From Datura wrightii (taxonomy: Eukaryota > Streptophyta > Magnoliopsida > Solanales > Solanaceae): DNA of 64,000 bases. The notes beneath the pieces are model-generated. The model saw nothing but the letters and a program-made list of their open reading frames with translations. It searched no databases and was not told the DNA's origin. Positions 1 to 11,962 of the stretch are shown here, in pieces. How positions within the stretch are numbered: position 1 is the first letter of the stretch; the number at the start of each line of letters is the position of its first letter. The translations under genes and the position numbers were made by a program. The DNA is taken from positions 137,676,001 through 137,740,000 of the forward strand of contig JASDFA010000001.1 in the NCBI GenBank assembly GCA_035772735.1, read 5' to 3'.

Positions 1-1521
1 CAATTTAATCTTTTAAGGTTGTTTCTTATTTCCCTATTCTATCAAACAGTTGAAATGGGAAATGGTTTGGAAAATTAAATACTAAAAACATTAAATATAA
101 AAATTACTAAAGACGGTTGCAAATTTGGTGTTACTTTAGATGATGAAAATCTAAGAAAATGGCACTTTTCAGTTTTAGGTTGAGTTTTCAAGACATGATT
201 ACACTAGAACGATTCTTTCTATAATTGCTAGTTGTAAGTTACTATCCCATTCCTTACCACTCTCTCGAGCATACAAGAACTATCCCATGAACCATAACTC
301 CTATATCCCTATGGTCACAGGAGAAACACAAAACAATGGTTATGCCTACTTGTATTTCAACCAAACAGGTTGAAGGGTATATCCCTATCCTCAACAACAA
401 CGTCTATCCGCTCACCAATGGGTTCAAGGGTCTTTGAATTCCTGTTCTATATTTACCATTAGCCCTTTCAATTTCATTTCCCAAGTTCAATCGAAAGCCA
501 ACGGATTTACCTATAAGGGATCAGTCTCATAAATAAGCAATTAAAACAAGTAAATATAAACAATCATTAATGAAGAAGCAAAACTAGTATAAAATAAGTA
601 TATCAATCATCAAACATCCACCATGATCAAAACCCTAGAGTATGAGTTTAGCCTCTCATAGACAAGTGGAAAAACAAAGACTTACTCATCATGATTCAAA
701 GTAAAATAGATAAGAAAAGAAGAAACCCGTTATAGAACTTGTCTCCTCTTCCAAACGGCTTATAACCCTTACAAAATGATATACGAAATGTAAAAGTGAT
801 CCAAAAGATGATTAACAAACAACCTAGAGGCTATATATATAGTTGAGCCTTCAAATGATGCTTCTTCCCTCCAACACTTAGCTTTAAAATCAGTAGTTTC
901 TACTCCGAAATGGCCCTGGCACGCCACCCCACCTATAGCCCCAAGTTGGGCTCAAGTTTCCCTGAAGTTTGGCTTCGGGCACCTAGCCCCATCCATAGCA
1001 CCAAGGAATTAGCAAAATTTCAACACCTCAAGATCATTTGAGCGCCCTGTGCCACCTATCTTGCTAGAGTGTTGTTAAATTTCTTGGCTCTAAGACCTCT
1101 CTGGCGCCCAGCCCCCTCCATCTTAGAAGAATTTTGAGAAATTTCTCTAAGTCTGGAATGTTTTGGGGCTCCGCGCCTCTCATCTCACCAAGGTGTTGAA
1201 TGAAACATCTCTGAAGTTCGAGACTTGGCACTAGGCGCCATCCATAGCCCCAAAATTGCTGCACATTTCTCTTAAGTTTAGGAATTGGTATTGGGAGCTA
1301 GCCATATCCCTAGATCCTTCTTCTCAGCTTCTCAAATCTTCACACCTTGAGCTAATTTGGGTCCTTTTTCCTCGGTTTCCTACTCAAAACATCTCAAATC
1401 ATTAGTTAGCATACAAAATACACAAACACAGGAATTTATGCCTTTCATAAGGATTACGAACTCAAAACAAGGTAAAAGATAAGCAAAAACATGGCAAATG
1501 GGCATATAAATATGCCCAACA
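1..1521 (-). repeat. Element Z 3' LTR, cut by the window edge
   Basis: On the minus strand it starts TGTTGGGCATA at 1521 and is colinear with both LTRs of Y (22525-24044 and 50554-52075). Shared blocks include the start, the GCGCC-rich cluster at about 905-1260 and the stretch at 240-430. By comparison with Y, roughly the last 100 bases lie outside the window. No usable reading frame was seen; the short ORF at 1064-1264 is LTR sequence. Confidence 0.85.
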
Positions 1522-2309
1522 TCACCACCCTACACTTAAACCATTTTTCGTCCTCGAACGATCCTTAATACACACATAAATTCATCTTTTACCATCACAC
1601 TTGGTACCTCTATCAATTCACACTCAACCAACTACCATATAGCATAGATCAAGTGGTTCATCAACATACAACAATTCTCATCAAGCACATATAAAGGTTT
1701 CACAATCAAAACCACACAACCACTATAATTGACTCATCTTTTCAAAACATAGGGCTAATATGATTAAGCGTGAAATATGCAACAAATAGTTTACCAACTT
1801 AGACATCTTGTGCCCCTAGCTTTTAGTGATGTTCCTCTCTCAAATTATCAATGAAATAACCATGGAACATAAAAACCAAAGCACCCTCATGCTCACAAAT
1901 GATGTAATGCACATATGTCATATACAATAAGCTTGCCCTTCATGTACATTTAGACTACTTGGTTGTTTCAAGAGATTCGGATTACAAGGACTTTTCCTGG
2001 TTGTGATGTCGGCTAAGGGACGGGTAGGAATGATATTTCTTTTGTAGTGACTACCACCCTAAGCACTCTTAAGACATTTTTATCTTTCAAGTCTACCACT
2101 TTTTCCTTGATGTTCACCCTTAACTTCACTCATCCTTTTTCTTTTCCTTTCATGCCTCTTTATTCACTACTTGCCTGCTAGTCTTTGCTTATAACATACT
2201 AAGAATTTTGCAATTAAAGCTCTATCATTTCATTGTCCTAGCAGTAAGTAAACAACACAATTCTGTGGGCACCCCTTTTTCCTATTTTTCTCCTCTTACC
2301 ACAAAATTT
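1522..2309 (-). other. Element Z 3' non-coding region, LTR-proximal part
   Basis: This corresponds to 49740-50553 of Y, in the opposite orientation. Shared landmarks are the purine-rich strip beside the LTR (minus strand GTGTAGGGTGGTGA, the presumed PPT), the GTTCGAGGACGAAAAATGG block and the GGGGTGCCCACA block near 2265. No gene is visible. It acts as the 3' end of the element. Confidence 0.75.
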
Positions 2310-5300
2310 TGTCACACCCCATCTTGGGAGGCATAACTGGCACCTAATGCCACACTGGGATCTAGGCTGACTAGGCTGGGCATATACACCTCTGGTGCCT
2401 TTTAGTGACTCAAAATCAAGAAAACAAATTGTTATATCTCGGCTGTAAATACAGCCTCAAGCCGACAAGGCCACATAGAAACCTGTAAAAGAAAACAGCT
2501 AACCCAACAACACAACAATAAAGGGATCCTATGCCGGCCGACAAGACCACCTGTTGTTTAGTGATAACAGAAGGAAAATCCGGTAGTCATATTTATACTA
2601 TAGCCGATAAGGCTGCTTACTGGAAGCTATACTAGGCCCCACATGGCCAACATATGAAACATAACAAATATAGGCCCCACATGGCTAACACGAACCACTA
2701 ACTGAAGACTGTAGTCTGCAAGCTTTTGAGAGTGAAAATATTGGTCGGGACAGGGCCCCAGCCTATGCAATAAAAAAATAGGTAAACTTCTATAAGCTGA
2801 ACACTCCGAATGAAAGGAACTGGCCAAACTAATAACTTTGAACAGCTGGTACGAGATCCCAAAACCTGTCTTTCCAAACCTATAGGCAAGTATGCAACAC
2901 CCCATAGTTAGGCGTTAGTACAATATGTACCGAATATATAAGGCGATAATGAAAAGCTGAATAAAAGCTGATAAAGAACTAAAAGTGAATAGAACGAAGG
3001 GGCAGAAGTTAACTCGTAGACTTTCTTATCTGTAAAATGCATCTAGTAAACCACTACACATGTAACAACTGAAGTTGCACGACTATACATTCATAAGCTA
3101 CATCTTAGCAAGCAAGTGTACAACCAAGAACCTAACCTGGCCCCCATAAGCCTGGAAGGTACAAGAAACACATAAATAACCTATCGAGACCCCCATAAGC
3201 CTTGACAAGTACATGTCAATCTATATACCCATAGCAATGTCCTTATGATTTTATTGGTACTATAACCAACCTACCTGGCCTCTGGATCTACAACTGAGCC
3301 CGCTGGGCTCCTATAACTGTGTGAGCCCTCTGGGCTCCTGTAACTACACCCTGGGCACACAAGGCTCGACGGAGGGTCAGTAAAACCGATATGGCATAAA
3401 AAGAGGTCCATGCATGGATGGATGTAAATATGGCCTAGGCCTGAATATAGTCCCATCGGACATCACATAGCTCCTCTAAGCAACATCATATAGCTCCTCA
3501 GAGCGATCAATAGCCCTATAGGCGATGAAACAATTAGCAACCCTGAAGTTGGTCAATGGAAGGCTATCCTAGGTGGGATCAGTCCCAACCGATACACTAT
3601 ATTGTAGTCTCAATCTAGCCATTCAAAAGGAGTATCTTGCTCTTAAGGCCTAATATGGCTGCTCCTCGAATAGTCTGTATAGATGCTAACAGGCACACCC
3701 TGAGTGCCTACACCTGATCAAGGTTCCTGGTAGTGATCATAATGTTTAATGGTCTAGATAGAGTAAGACAAGGTCTGGAGTGGCCTGAACGATACTTTGA
3801 ATGATGCGCTAGGACAATGATGGTTCATATATGAACAATAAGGTCGCAGGCGACCAACTATTTAGTTCCTTCGCGTAGAACGATTGTAGGGCTGCTACTA
3901 ATCAGACATGCTCCGAGCAATCAGCCCTAACCCTTCACTGGAAGCTTACGATAATTCTTAGCCTAAAGGTAATATTGTACTACTATGGTTCTAGTCCCTT
4001 AGACTTAACTTGGTCTGTTCATATTTCATATGACTTCTTTGGGCGATTCATAGCCTCATAGGAAGGTTTACCTAGACCTAGCCACTTGGGGCAAATTGTA
4101 CATGGGTATCTATAAGAGCAGGCTGGGACGTTGACCCCATATCCAACTACTAATAAGGTTCCTCCTTAGGGTATCCACGAGTTTATCTAACTTGTGCAAC
4201 TAGGATGACTTCCTGGGCGACCTGTACGATAAGCACTAAGTCGACTGAAACTAACAGTAACTGACAGTAGCACACTATAGGGAAGGTTGTCACTCAATTC
4301 ACTAGGAAACTGACTCTAGGGTAAGACCATCCTATCCAAATTCTGGCCTTGGAGGCGTCAAGGTACACCAATGACCTCTAGGCGAGCTTCACTGACAATA
4401 CAAGCATCAAACTGAAAGTTATATCGCCTGCTGCACTCTATGCTTTCCAACTTACCAAATCAGGCCCGACAGCTAACCATAAACTTCTAAGGCCTTGGCC
4501 TAATAGCAAAACATCAGAATTCTACTAATACTGTAAACAGAAGAACAGGGAAGTCTCTATGATGCTCCTAGCGTTAGTCAAACTCATCGTGCCCTTTCTC
4601 GATGAGGAATACTATGGTTTAATCTCAGTTTATCTCATAACAGCTAACCATAAGATATATAATCATTATCTACTGGCAATAGCTAATCACAATATATAGG
4701 ATCATTATCCACTTTCGAAGGCATAAGTCGTATCACTATACGACGACGAGAATAACTTGCCGAATAGATAAGCCTTAACATACCTCGAATGTCGATTCTC
4801 GTTGAACCAACAATGATAACCCGGAGCAGGTAATTCCACTCAATTGTAGCCTTTACATTGAGAGAATAAGGCTATTTAAATAGTAGGAATCAACAAACAA
4901 TGATATCTTTTGAAGAACATTGATTACAATTCAACTTTGTTCAATTTAATAGGGACTCGCAAATTTCTGAGAGTTCAGAAGGTAGAAACACTTACTTGGC
5001 ACTTGCAGTCACTTAGGACTCGATTAGAAGCGATTATGATTACTTTCACTCAGCGAGGTTCTGGTACTCTGATTCAGATTTCAAGAAATAACTCCGCAGG
5101 GAGGTTTCTCGTAGGCCCAGAACTCATTATCCAAGATGAATTTGCATTTGGACAGATTTTAACGGTGTAATTTTGCTAGAAACTGATGAAAACTCGAGAG
5201 AGAATATCGGAGGGGCGAAGTCTGCACTTTGCAAATGTTTTTATGACTTAAACATGACCTTGAACCTTATATATAGTTGAGGCAGTGGGCTAGGGGGCGC

Positions 5301-5531
5301 GGCGCACCACCCATAGCGCCAAGAATTGGGCGCGATGTGCTACTCAAGGAGTCGGGCTGGACGGCGCGGCGCGATGCCCAGTGCACCTGGCCTCGAGCCC
5401 GGCCTCCTACTCGCTCAATGTCGTGTTGTATACTCATCACAAGAGCCTTTTCCCACATGCTTCGTACTCCAAAACTCTCAACATACGAACGCACGCATTG
5501 GTTAAACAGTAGGAACTTACAAGGTATAACA
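2310..5531 (-). repeat. W: solo LTR of about 3.2 kb inside element Z
   Basis: On the minus strand it begins TGTTATACC (5531) and ends GTGTGACA (2310), with TG...CA termini. The Z sequence either side joins up when it is removed, as judged against Y. The flanks AATTT (2305-2309) and AATTG (5531-5535) make an imperfect target duplication. No PBS, PPT or coding domain is inside. A TATA box sits near the 5' end of the minus strand, followed by a GC-rich cluster. The interior holds small direct repeats, for example the GAGCCC-CTGGGCTCCT-type units at 3296-3345. The family is not recognised, and the length is large for a solo LTR. Confidence 0.6.
5265..5277 (-). promoter_or_regulatory. Likely TATA box of LTR W
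   Basis: The minus strand reads ACTATATATAAGG here, a good plant TATA box. It lies about 255 bases inside the LTR, with AT-rich sequence downstream and GC-rich palindromic sequence just upstream (5285-5410). The position fits a U3/R boundary. This is inferred from sequence only. Confidence 0.5.
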
Positions 5532-6589
5532 ATTGTTTCTTCTTAACATTATACTTCGGTGGACCTTCACTTTACAGTCTCAAAGTGCCTAAGACTACTT
5601 TGGATCAATAAGAATAAGGTCTCACAAAAAAGGGGATTGAGCTATTTTCATTGCTAAGAAAGAATAAGGCTTATGGCTCAAAGGGGTTAACTAGGTATAT
5701 GTTCAGGAAGGTATAACAAATATGGGAAAACATGGCTTTTTCAAAGAAACGCCTTGATCATATCCCAACTCCCTAACAACTAGCTATCCTATATACACTA
5801 AGGCAAATTCTAGATGCTAGAATATGTACAAACAAGACAAGCTCACCTCTCATGGCAATCAAAAATCTATTCGCCTTCCTACAGCTACACATTCACACAA
5901 TCATATTGAATGACATTTTTCATTATTAAGCCCTTAGAATCATTTTGAGTCAAATTAAAGAGATGTGTGTGTCCCTCATGGATTCCTCACTTATGCATTC
6001 AAGATGACCACTTTAATTGACTCTAGCATAGCAGCTAACTAAAATGTCAATAAGCACACAAGAGAATGATCTATGACTCAATCCTAAAAAAATGTGACAA
6101 AATTCCCTTAAGACGCTCATCATCCATCTATCATAGGGAAGAGTCACTACCATAAGAAAAATCAATGGGTGGGTGAGATATGCCAATTTTCAAAAAATTT
6201 CAAACAAAACTTAATGACATACTCACTATTAACTAACAAAATTCAGGGAGACATACCATCACCCCACACTTAAAGTCTTGCTCTGTCCTTAAAGAAATTA
6301 AAATTAAAGATTAGATTAGAGCGAAAAATTACTCCTTGAGGCCCTCTAGGGACTAGGCAGCAGCAGGTTCTTGGATTTGCAGGTCACATGTCCCCACACT
6401 TCGGATTAGCCCGTGCTCCTTAGCTTGATTCCAGTACGTAGAATTCCCTTTTTTGCAAAAGAAAATCAACAATGGCACTATATGTAAAAACAATACAATT
6501 ACATTTTGACAAATTGGGTTGCCTTCCAACAAGTGCCTGATTTAATGTCGTAGCACGACGCAAGACCCCTCAATCATTTTGCAAGAAAA
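5532..6589 (-). other. Element Z 3' non-coding region, pol-proximal part
   Basis: On the minus strand it runs from just after the integrase tail to the W insertion. It contains the conserved Athila-type block at about 6519-6565 (ACATTAAATCAGGCAC...GGCAACCCAAT) and AAGTGTGGGG-like strips at about 6265 and 6395. The rest is colinear with 25140-26093 and then 49551-49740 of Y. No protein was recognised in this stretch. Confidence 0.7.
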
Positions 6590-6840
6590 TTGAGGTCTTT
6601 TATAAATCAAAATTGTCCTCATAATAGTGCTCCACCCTTTGTACATTTATCAAGAAGGTTCTATCAGACCCCAAGGGCTTTAACTCCACTGCACCATCTG
6701 CATTCACATTCACAATCTCGAATGGGCCTGACTACTTTAATCTCATCTTTCCCCCAAACAACTTCAACCTCGAGTTGTATAATAAGACCAACTGCCCTGC
6801 CTGAAACTCATGAGGTTGGATACGCCTATCATGCACTCTC
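6590..6840 (-). pseudogene. Element Z integrase C-terminal fragment
   Basis: One minus-strand frame reads RVHDRRIQPHEFQAGQLVLL, then YNSRLKLFGGK and SGPFEIVNVN, with an in-frame stop between the last two. This is the typical end of Athila/Tat Pol after the integrase core. The upstream core (DDE motif) is absent because the sequence joins element A here. The fragment ends at about 6610 and the 3' non-coding region follows. It is a fossil with no function of its own. Confidence 0.7.
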
Positions 6841-6842
6841 TT

Positions 6843-7668
6843 AGTCTGCTCCTTGTTCTATTTTCTGAGAATCCACCTTTATGCCCTCACTTGACACCAC
6901 ATGGCCCAAAAATGCCACTGGGTTCAACCAAAATTCACACTTGCTGAATTTAGCATATAGTTGGCGATCCTTGAGAGTCTGTAGCACCACCCTCAAATGA
7001 GCGGCATGCTCCTCTTTTCTCCAAGAGTAAATCAGGATGTCATCAATAAACACAATCATGAACATATTTAAGTATGGCTTGAACACCCTATTCATCAAGT
7101 CAATAAAAGTTGCAGGAGCATTCGTTAGTCCAAAAGACATAAATACAAACTCATAATGACCATACCGTGTCCTGAAGGTTGTGTTTGGGATGTTGCTCTC
7201 CCGAACGCTGAGCTGATGGCACCCGGATTAGAGATCTACCTTTGAAAAACATGTGGCACCCTGAAGTTGGTCAAACAAATCATCAGTCCTGGGTAGAGGA
7301 TACCTTTTCTTGATGGTTGCCTTGTTCAATTGCCGATAATAAATACACATACGAAGAGAACCATCATTCTTCCGGACAAAGAGAACTGGTACACCCCATT
7401 GAGATTTTCTCAATCTAATGAAACCCTTATCTAACAGGTCCTTCAACTTCTCCTTCAACTCTTTTAACTCGGCTGGGGCCATTCTATAAGGAGGAATAGA
7501 TATAGGTTGCATATCGGGAAGAAGGTCAATAACAAAATCAATCTCCCGATCAAGAGGCATTCCGAATAGATCATCTGGAAAGACTTCTGGATACTCACAT
7601 ACTACTGGGACTGACTGGATAGTTGAGGTCTTGTACGTTGCATCCTTAACCCTAACTAGATGGTACAC
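6843..7668 (-). pseudogene. Element A reverse transcriptase, truncated
   Basis: Two minus-strand frames cover the RT palm and fingers. The upstream frame (7668-7228) has IDLLPDMQPISIPPYRMAP, KGFIRLRKSQWGVPVLFVRK and MCIYYRQLNKATIKKRYPLP. The downstream frame (7140-6843) has MSFGLTNAPATF and the catalytic FIDDILIYS, then SKCEFWLNPVAFLGHVVSSE. A stop lies between them around 7228, in the SKVDL region. In the fingers, CIYYRQLN replaces the usual CIDYRQLN. The frame breaks off after DSQKIE at the junction with Z. Confidence 0.85.
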
Positions 7669-7679
7669 ATAATCTTAGG

Positions 7680-8110
7680 AAATCATCTTTCTAGCTTTAA
7701 GGTAGGAAATGAAACGACCTACAGGCACTACTAAACTACCTTTCCATTCTAATACTGGCTCACCCAGAAATCGGAACTCTACTGCACAATTTCTACAATT
7801 AACTGAGACATAACTTGCAAATAGCTAATCCATGCTGAGAATAACTTCAAAATCGGTCATGGCTAACTCTACTAGATTTGTTGAGGTGATTTTCTGAAGG
7901 ACTGAGACCAGGCAATTTCTGTACACCCGTCTAGCTATAATTGAATCACCAACTGGAGTGGATACTAAGAAAGGTACTGACAAGATTTTAGGACTAACTC
8001 TGAAACTACTAGCCACATAAGGTTTCAAAAAGATAAGGTAGCCCCTAGATCTAACAAAGAATAAACATCAAGATGGAAAATATGTAACATACCAGTGACT
8101 ACATCCGGGG
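7680..8110 (-). pseudogene. Element A aspartic protease remnant
   Basis: The minus strand reads HLDVYSLLDLGATLSF, the retropepsin-type catalytic block, here with DLG where D-S/T-G is usual. It continues through VSTPVGDSIIARRVYRN to the second hallmark MTDFEVILSMD at about 7830. A stop interrupts the frame after SMD. The protease would mature the Gag-Pol polyprotein. It is broken and lies directly between gag and RT in the expected order. Confidence 0.7.
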
Positions 8111-8129
8111 AGACCTCCTGCTTCTGGAG

Positions 8130-9333
8130 AGATGCTAAGGCATAAAATCTGTTTTAGCGCTGACCACCACCTGTGATAGTAGATGTCCCCTGATGTGCTG
8201 TGCGTGCGGGTGGAGCTGTTGAACTGGAAGCTGGGTCTCGGCCCCTATCATGGCCCTGTCTAGCTGTTGGGCAATCTCTGAGCATATGTCGGGGCTTCCC
8301 ACACCTGAAGCAAGTACCTGTACCTGTCAAGCACTGACCGTGTGCCCTTGACCACACCTGCTGCAAACTGAGATACTAGAATCTAGGGGCCTGTTTCTCT
8401 GGCCCCTAGAGCCTAATGCTCGCCCTCTCTCTTCGTGCCTCGATCTGGATGGCACACTCAGCGTTGAATATGCTAGGGCTGAATATCTCTGGTGGGTCTG
8501 CTGTCGGTGCCTACCGCTTGGCCTTGGCTGAGAGAATCTATAACTGTCTGTCCTGGCCCTCTTGGCCTCTCTCTCCCTTATATGCGCCTCCTCCATCCGC
8601 TGGTTGTATAAGACTATCGATGGAAATCTATATCCTGATGGAGCATAGCAGTCCTGCAATCCTTGTCTAAATAGTGTGACACCCCATGAAAAAACTTGCT
8701 CACTCGTGCCCTCTGATCAACCACTAACTCTGGGGTGTACTTTGACAAATAAGTGAACTCTAGGGCATACTCCTACACCGTCATCTTCCCTACTTTAGGT
8801 TCACAAACTCGGCTGCCTTCAACTCCCTCATTTCACGAGGGAATAACCGATTCCAAAAAAGCAACATGAAACTCCTCCCAACTGATAGGGCCTGCTCCGG
8901 CTTCCCTACTATCTTTCTACTGTCTAAACCAAATGTGTGTGACCTCCTTTAACCGATACGAGGCCAAGTCAGCACACTCCACTCCATTCACCCCCATGAC
9001 TTGGGTGATCTTCACAATCTCATTGATAAACTCATGTGGATCCTCATCCACCTTTGACCCAAGAAACTCTGGTGGGTTCATCCTTAAGAAATCTCTGACT
9101 CGTGTTTCTGCCGCATTTTCATTCTGTGGGACATGCGTCACTGCCTGGTGGTTGACCTGGGCGGTCAAATGTTGCGCTAGCATCTGAATGGCTGCCCTAA
9201 ATTCAACGTGGGCAACCGGCTCTGGTGCATGGTTCTCCTTGACTGGTGGGACTTGTTCGTGCTCGTCCCTATTGCCATCCTCGTGGCCATTCCCATTTTC
9301 ATTCCTTTTGCCATTAACTCTGCGAAGAGGCAT
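8130..9333 (-). pseudogene. Element A gag, with CCHC zinc knuckle
   Basis: The start codon is at 9333 (MPLRRVNGKRN). The family's gag starts at the equivalent place in B (15021) and C (28578). The retrotransposon gag core appears as VRDFLRMNPPEFLGSK, DEDPHEFINEI and ECADLASYRLK at about 9110-8930. The CCHC nucleic-acid-binding knuckle is CFRCGKPRHMLRDC near 8290. At least two frame changes lie between core and knuckle. The frame is open upstream of the Met to 9459, but that part is leader sequence. Confidence 0.8.
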
Positions 9334-9527
9334 GATTCTGCAATTGTGAATAGCACGAGTTAGAAGGATAGAGAGATATTTCACCGCATGACATAGATCA
9401 TGAAAGAAGGGAACATTTCCTAAACGTTTCATAGCCCCTTTGTCACAAGTGTGGCACACTTCACACCCATGAAGAAGACTCTACTTAATTCAGCTCTCAG
9501 ACACCTTAGGACACTTCAAACCTATTT

Positions 9528-9538
9528 CTCTGATACCA
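9528..9538 (-). promoter_or_regulatory. Primer binding site of element A (tRNA-iMet type)
   Basis: The minus strand reads TGGTATCAGAG four bases after the LTR end (TTGTGACA). This is the standard complement of the 3' end of plant initiator tRNA-Met, used to prime reverse transcription in Ty3 chromoviruses. Confidence 0.85.
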
Positions 9539-10188
9539 AGTTTGTCACAACCCAAACATAGGCCTGGATTGAGACACGGGAAAAGGAGACTCGAGAGACT
9601 CCAAGTTGACCCATGGTATGAAAATACATCTAACTCAATCAATTAAAGCGGAAGAATTAACATAATAAACATAGAGGAAGTCTAGCATTACATAATCAAG
9701 AAGTACAACATGAGTCTGAAGCTGAATACATTCCATTGTCTAAAAAGCCTCTAAATCTGATGAGTTGATGGGACAAGAACCAAACTAACTCTCTAAATAT
9801 GAAAACATAACTGAATTAAAGAGGGGCCCTCAACAGATGATGACTCACCAACAGGGACTGATGCTGACTTTGAAAGTTGTCTAGTGGCGGAACTGAGTCT
9901 GAAGATCGGAGCCTATATCATGAAATGATACATCATAGAGTATGCAGTCAGTATGTGAAATGTACCGCATATGCAAGTAAGTAAAACTGCTTAATTAAGT
10001 AAAATCATTTGAAACATGCATAATATAAAACATGATTAAAACAAGAATCTGAGAGTAGGTCTTGCATGCTATTTTCTGAAATCATGATTTGAACGTAATA
10101 TAACATCATCACTTAATTGATTGATCCAAAGATGAAATCCGATAATCATAAGTAAAACTAAACATTGGGTCAAACCTCTTTTAGAACA

Positions 10189-10215
10189 TATATAGATATA
10201 TATATATATATATAT
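10189..10215. repeat. (TA)n microsatellite in the LTR of A
   Basis: Alternating TA run of about 27 bases with one interruption. Simple repeat. Confidence 0.9.
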
Positions 10216-10432
10216 CATGAGTTATAAACATGCATAACTGAAATCACGAGGAACGATGGGAGACTCGTCATATAACCGACATACCACGATAGAGCTTACG
10301 TGGTCCTAACTATCACACTCAAGTGGGTAGAGTCGTCTAAACCCTTTCCAGGGCTAAGGATGATACCATGATATCGATATCAAGCTCGAGGCCCATCGGG
10401 GCAGGGGATAGCTTGCAAGGGAGGTCCTAAAG

Positions 10433-10437
10433 TATAT

Positions 10438-10479
<42 letters not shown>

Positions 10480-10500
10480 ATATATATACACATATAATAA
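10433..10500. repeat. (TA)n microsatellite in the LTR of A
   Basis: About 68 bases of mostly alternating TA with a few interruptions (ATTATATTATATA..., AAACATATATATACACATATA). It probably grew from a TATA-rich stretch of the LTR. The other LTRs of this group lack it. Confidence 0.9.
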
Positions 10501-11962
10501 GTACAACCCTACATATGCGCGTAGTTCTGAGGCATAGGGTGATCGACGCTTAGCCTACTTAGTGATAGACACTACTCCCAAAAACATATGCTCTCCATCA
10601 TTTTTCAACGAAGCTCATCATCGTCTATTGACAGAGCTCAATAATCAAATAGTTATCAAATCTGAAATCATATGTGAGGAGCTCTTGCTCAATCCACACC
10701 ACAAGCTGAAAATAATTGGGAGTTTTTGCTCCAAAACCATGTCAAAAGATTAATTCGTAAAATCATAGATCATAATTGAACATGTGGGCATTTCCCAATA
10801 CTTTAACATTCTTGAAAATACTCAATTCACTTGAAAACATAATTATAAACATGGGTAACTTGAAAGCATGCTTTTCATCAATAATATCTCATCATACTTG
10901 AACATTCATTATAAATCTCAACTTTCATGAACTTCTCATGGATGGGCATTATAATTTATAAAACTTAAAAACATGATTAGTAATTGAAAACATGATAAAC
11001 GTGCCATGAATCATAATTCATCAATTAAAACATACTTAGATCATATCCATGATATTGACTTAGAGAATTCATGCATTAGGTTAGAGAATTCATGCATTAG
11101 GTTAAAACCCCATAGAATCAACTCATAGATTTTCATGAATTAGAGAGGGATTGGGCATGGGTTTGAATAATTTCACCCATTCATAACCCTACATACCTGA
11201 AGGGATTTGATTCTATAGCTTTTCTAATTTCCCAAGGGAAGAATTGAAGAAAAGCTTGAAGGAATTAAGCTTGATCACCTCCCTAGCTCTCTAACTTTGC
11301 ATGCCTGAGTAAGAATGGCCTAAAATGAACTTAACCCTCTTAAAACTCATCATTCATAGATTAAAACAACATATTTTTGGCCTTAGGATCATAGGGATTA
11401 TGGAAAATCCATTACTAAATTCGCAGAAAATAACTGACTGCCAGTCCCAACGAGGGATGGATGATCGTTACCAAGGACCACGACTCATGGTCTCAATCAT
11501 CGTGTGCACTATCCAAAATTTATCTGGGGCTCGTCACGGGGGACCTTATGAGTTGTTACTAGTGACCACGACTCGTAGTCACCTCTCGTCACCTTCTCTG
11601 CCCAAAATCTCAAGTCATTAGCAAACGGTTGACCACGACCCATTCAATGAATCGTGGTGTCTGACCACCACTCATGGTGTCCGACCGTAGGGTACACTTC
11701 TAACTTCTTCTTCACCTTCCCATAAGCCTTGCCCACGACTGACTCAATGAGTCATGGAGACTGACCATGACTCATGGTCATGTCCGTGGGGACTTCAAAA
11801 TTTAAAATTTCAACTCAAGTCCAACACCCCACCACGAGTCACTTCACAACTCATGGTCTACCCTACTGGTCACTGAATGACCCATTCTGTGACCTGGTGC
11901 CAAATTTCCAATTTTCTCTGTTTCAACTCCCGGGTCTGATTTTTGGATTTTGGAATATAACA

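Larger units (their letters stand above)
1..6840 (-). mobile_element. Element Z: 3' half of an Athila/Tat-like Ty3 retrotransposon
   Basis: Read on the minus strand, this stretch runs from an integrase tail (6840-6590) through a long non-coding 3' region to an LTR that is cut by the window start. Its LTR and 3' region match element Y (22521-52075) block by block, which is how the family was recognised. A solo LTR (W) at 2310-5531 splits the 3' region. The 5' part (5' LTR, gag, protease, RT) is missing, because at about 6841 the sequence joins a different element (A). The assignment to Athila/Tat rests on the integrase tail motif and on Y's tRNA-Asp-type PBS. It is an inference, not a search result. 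Confidence 0.75.
6841..11962 (-). mobile_element. Element A: 5' half of a Tekay/Del-like Ty3 retrotransposon
   Basis: In minus-strand order: 5' LTR (11962-9543), a PBS for initiator tRNA-Met, gag with a CCHC knuckle, protease, and RT up to shortly after the catalytic motif. The element then stops abruptly at about 6841, and element Z integrase sequence follows. RNase H, integrase and the 3' LTR are missing. Domain order and PBS are typical of Ty3 chromoviruses. Several stops and frame shifts mean it is not active. Confidence 0.85.
9543..11962 (-). repeat. Element A 5' LTR (2420 bp)
   Basis: On the minus strand it starts TGTTATATTCC at 11962 and ends TTGTGACA at 9543, followed by the PBS. It is colinear with the other Tekay-like LTRs here (B, C, D, E, F, G). 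The U3 part (about 11440-11900) holds a cluster of ACGACTCATGG-type palindromes. The conserved hairpin is at 9913-9933. Two TA microsatellites sit in the middle. The ORFs at 11325-11621 and 11774-11971 lie in U3 and are not genes. Confidence 0.85.

Noticed and set aside
8416..8670. 84-codon plus-strand ORF over the gag of A
   Set aside because: Shadow of gag on the opposite strand; the minus-strand gag motifs explain this DNA.
10433..10500. Long TA run as a promoter or replication origin
   Set aside because: A simple microsatellite present only in one LTR copy; the other copies lack it.
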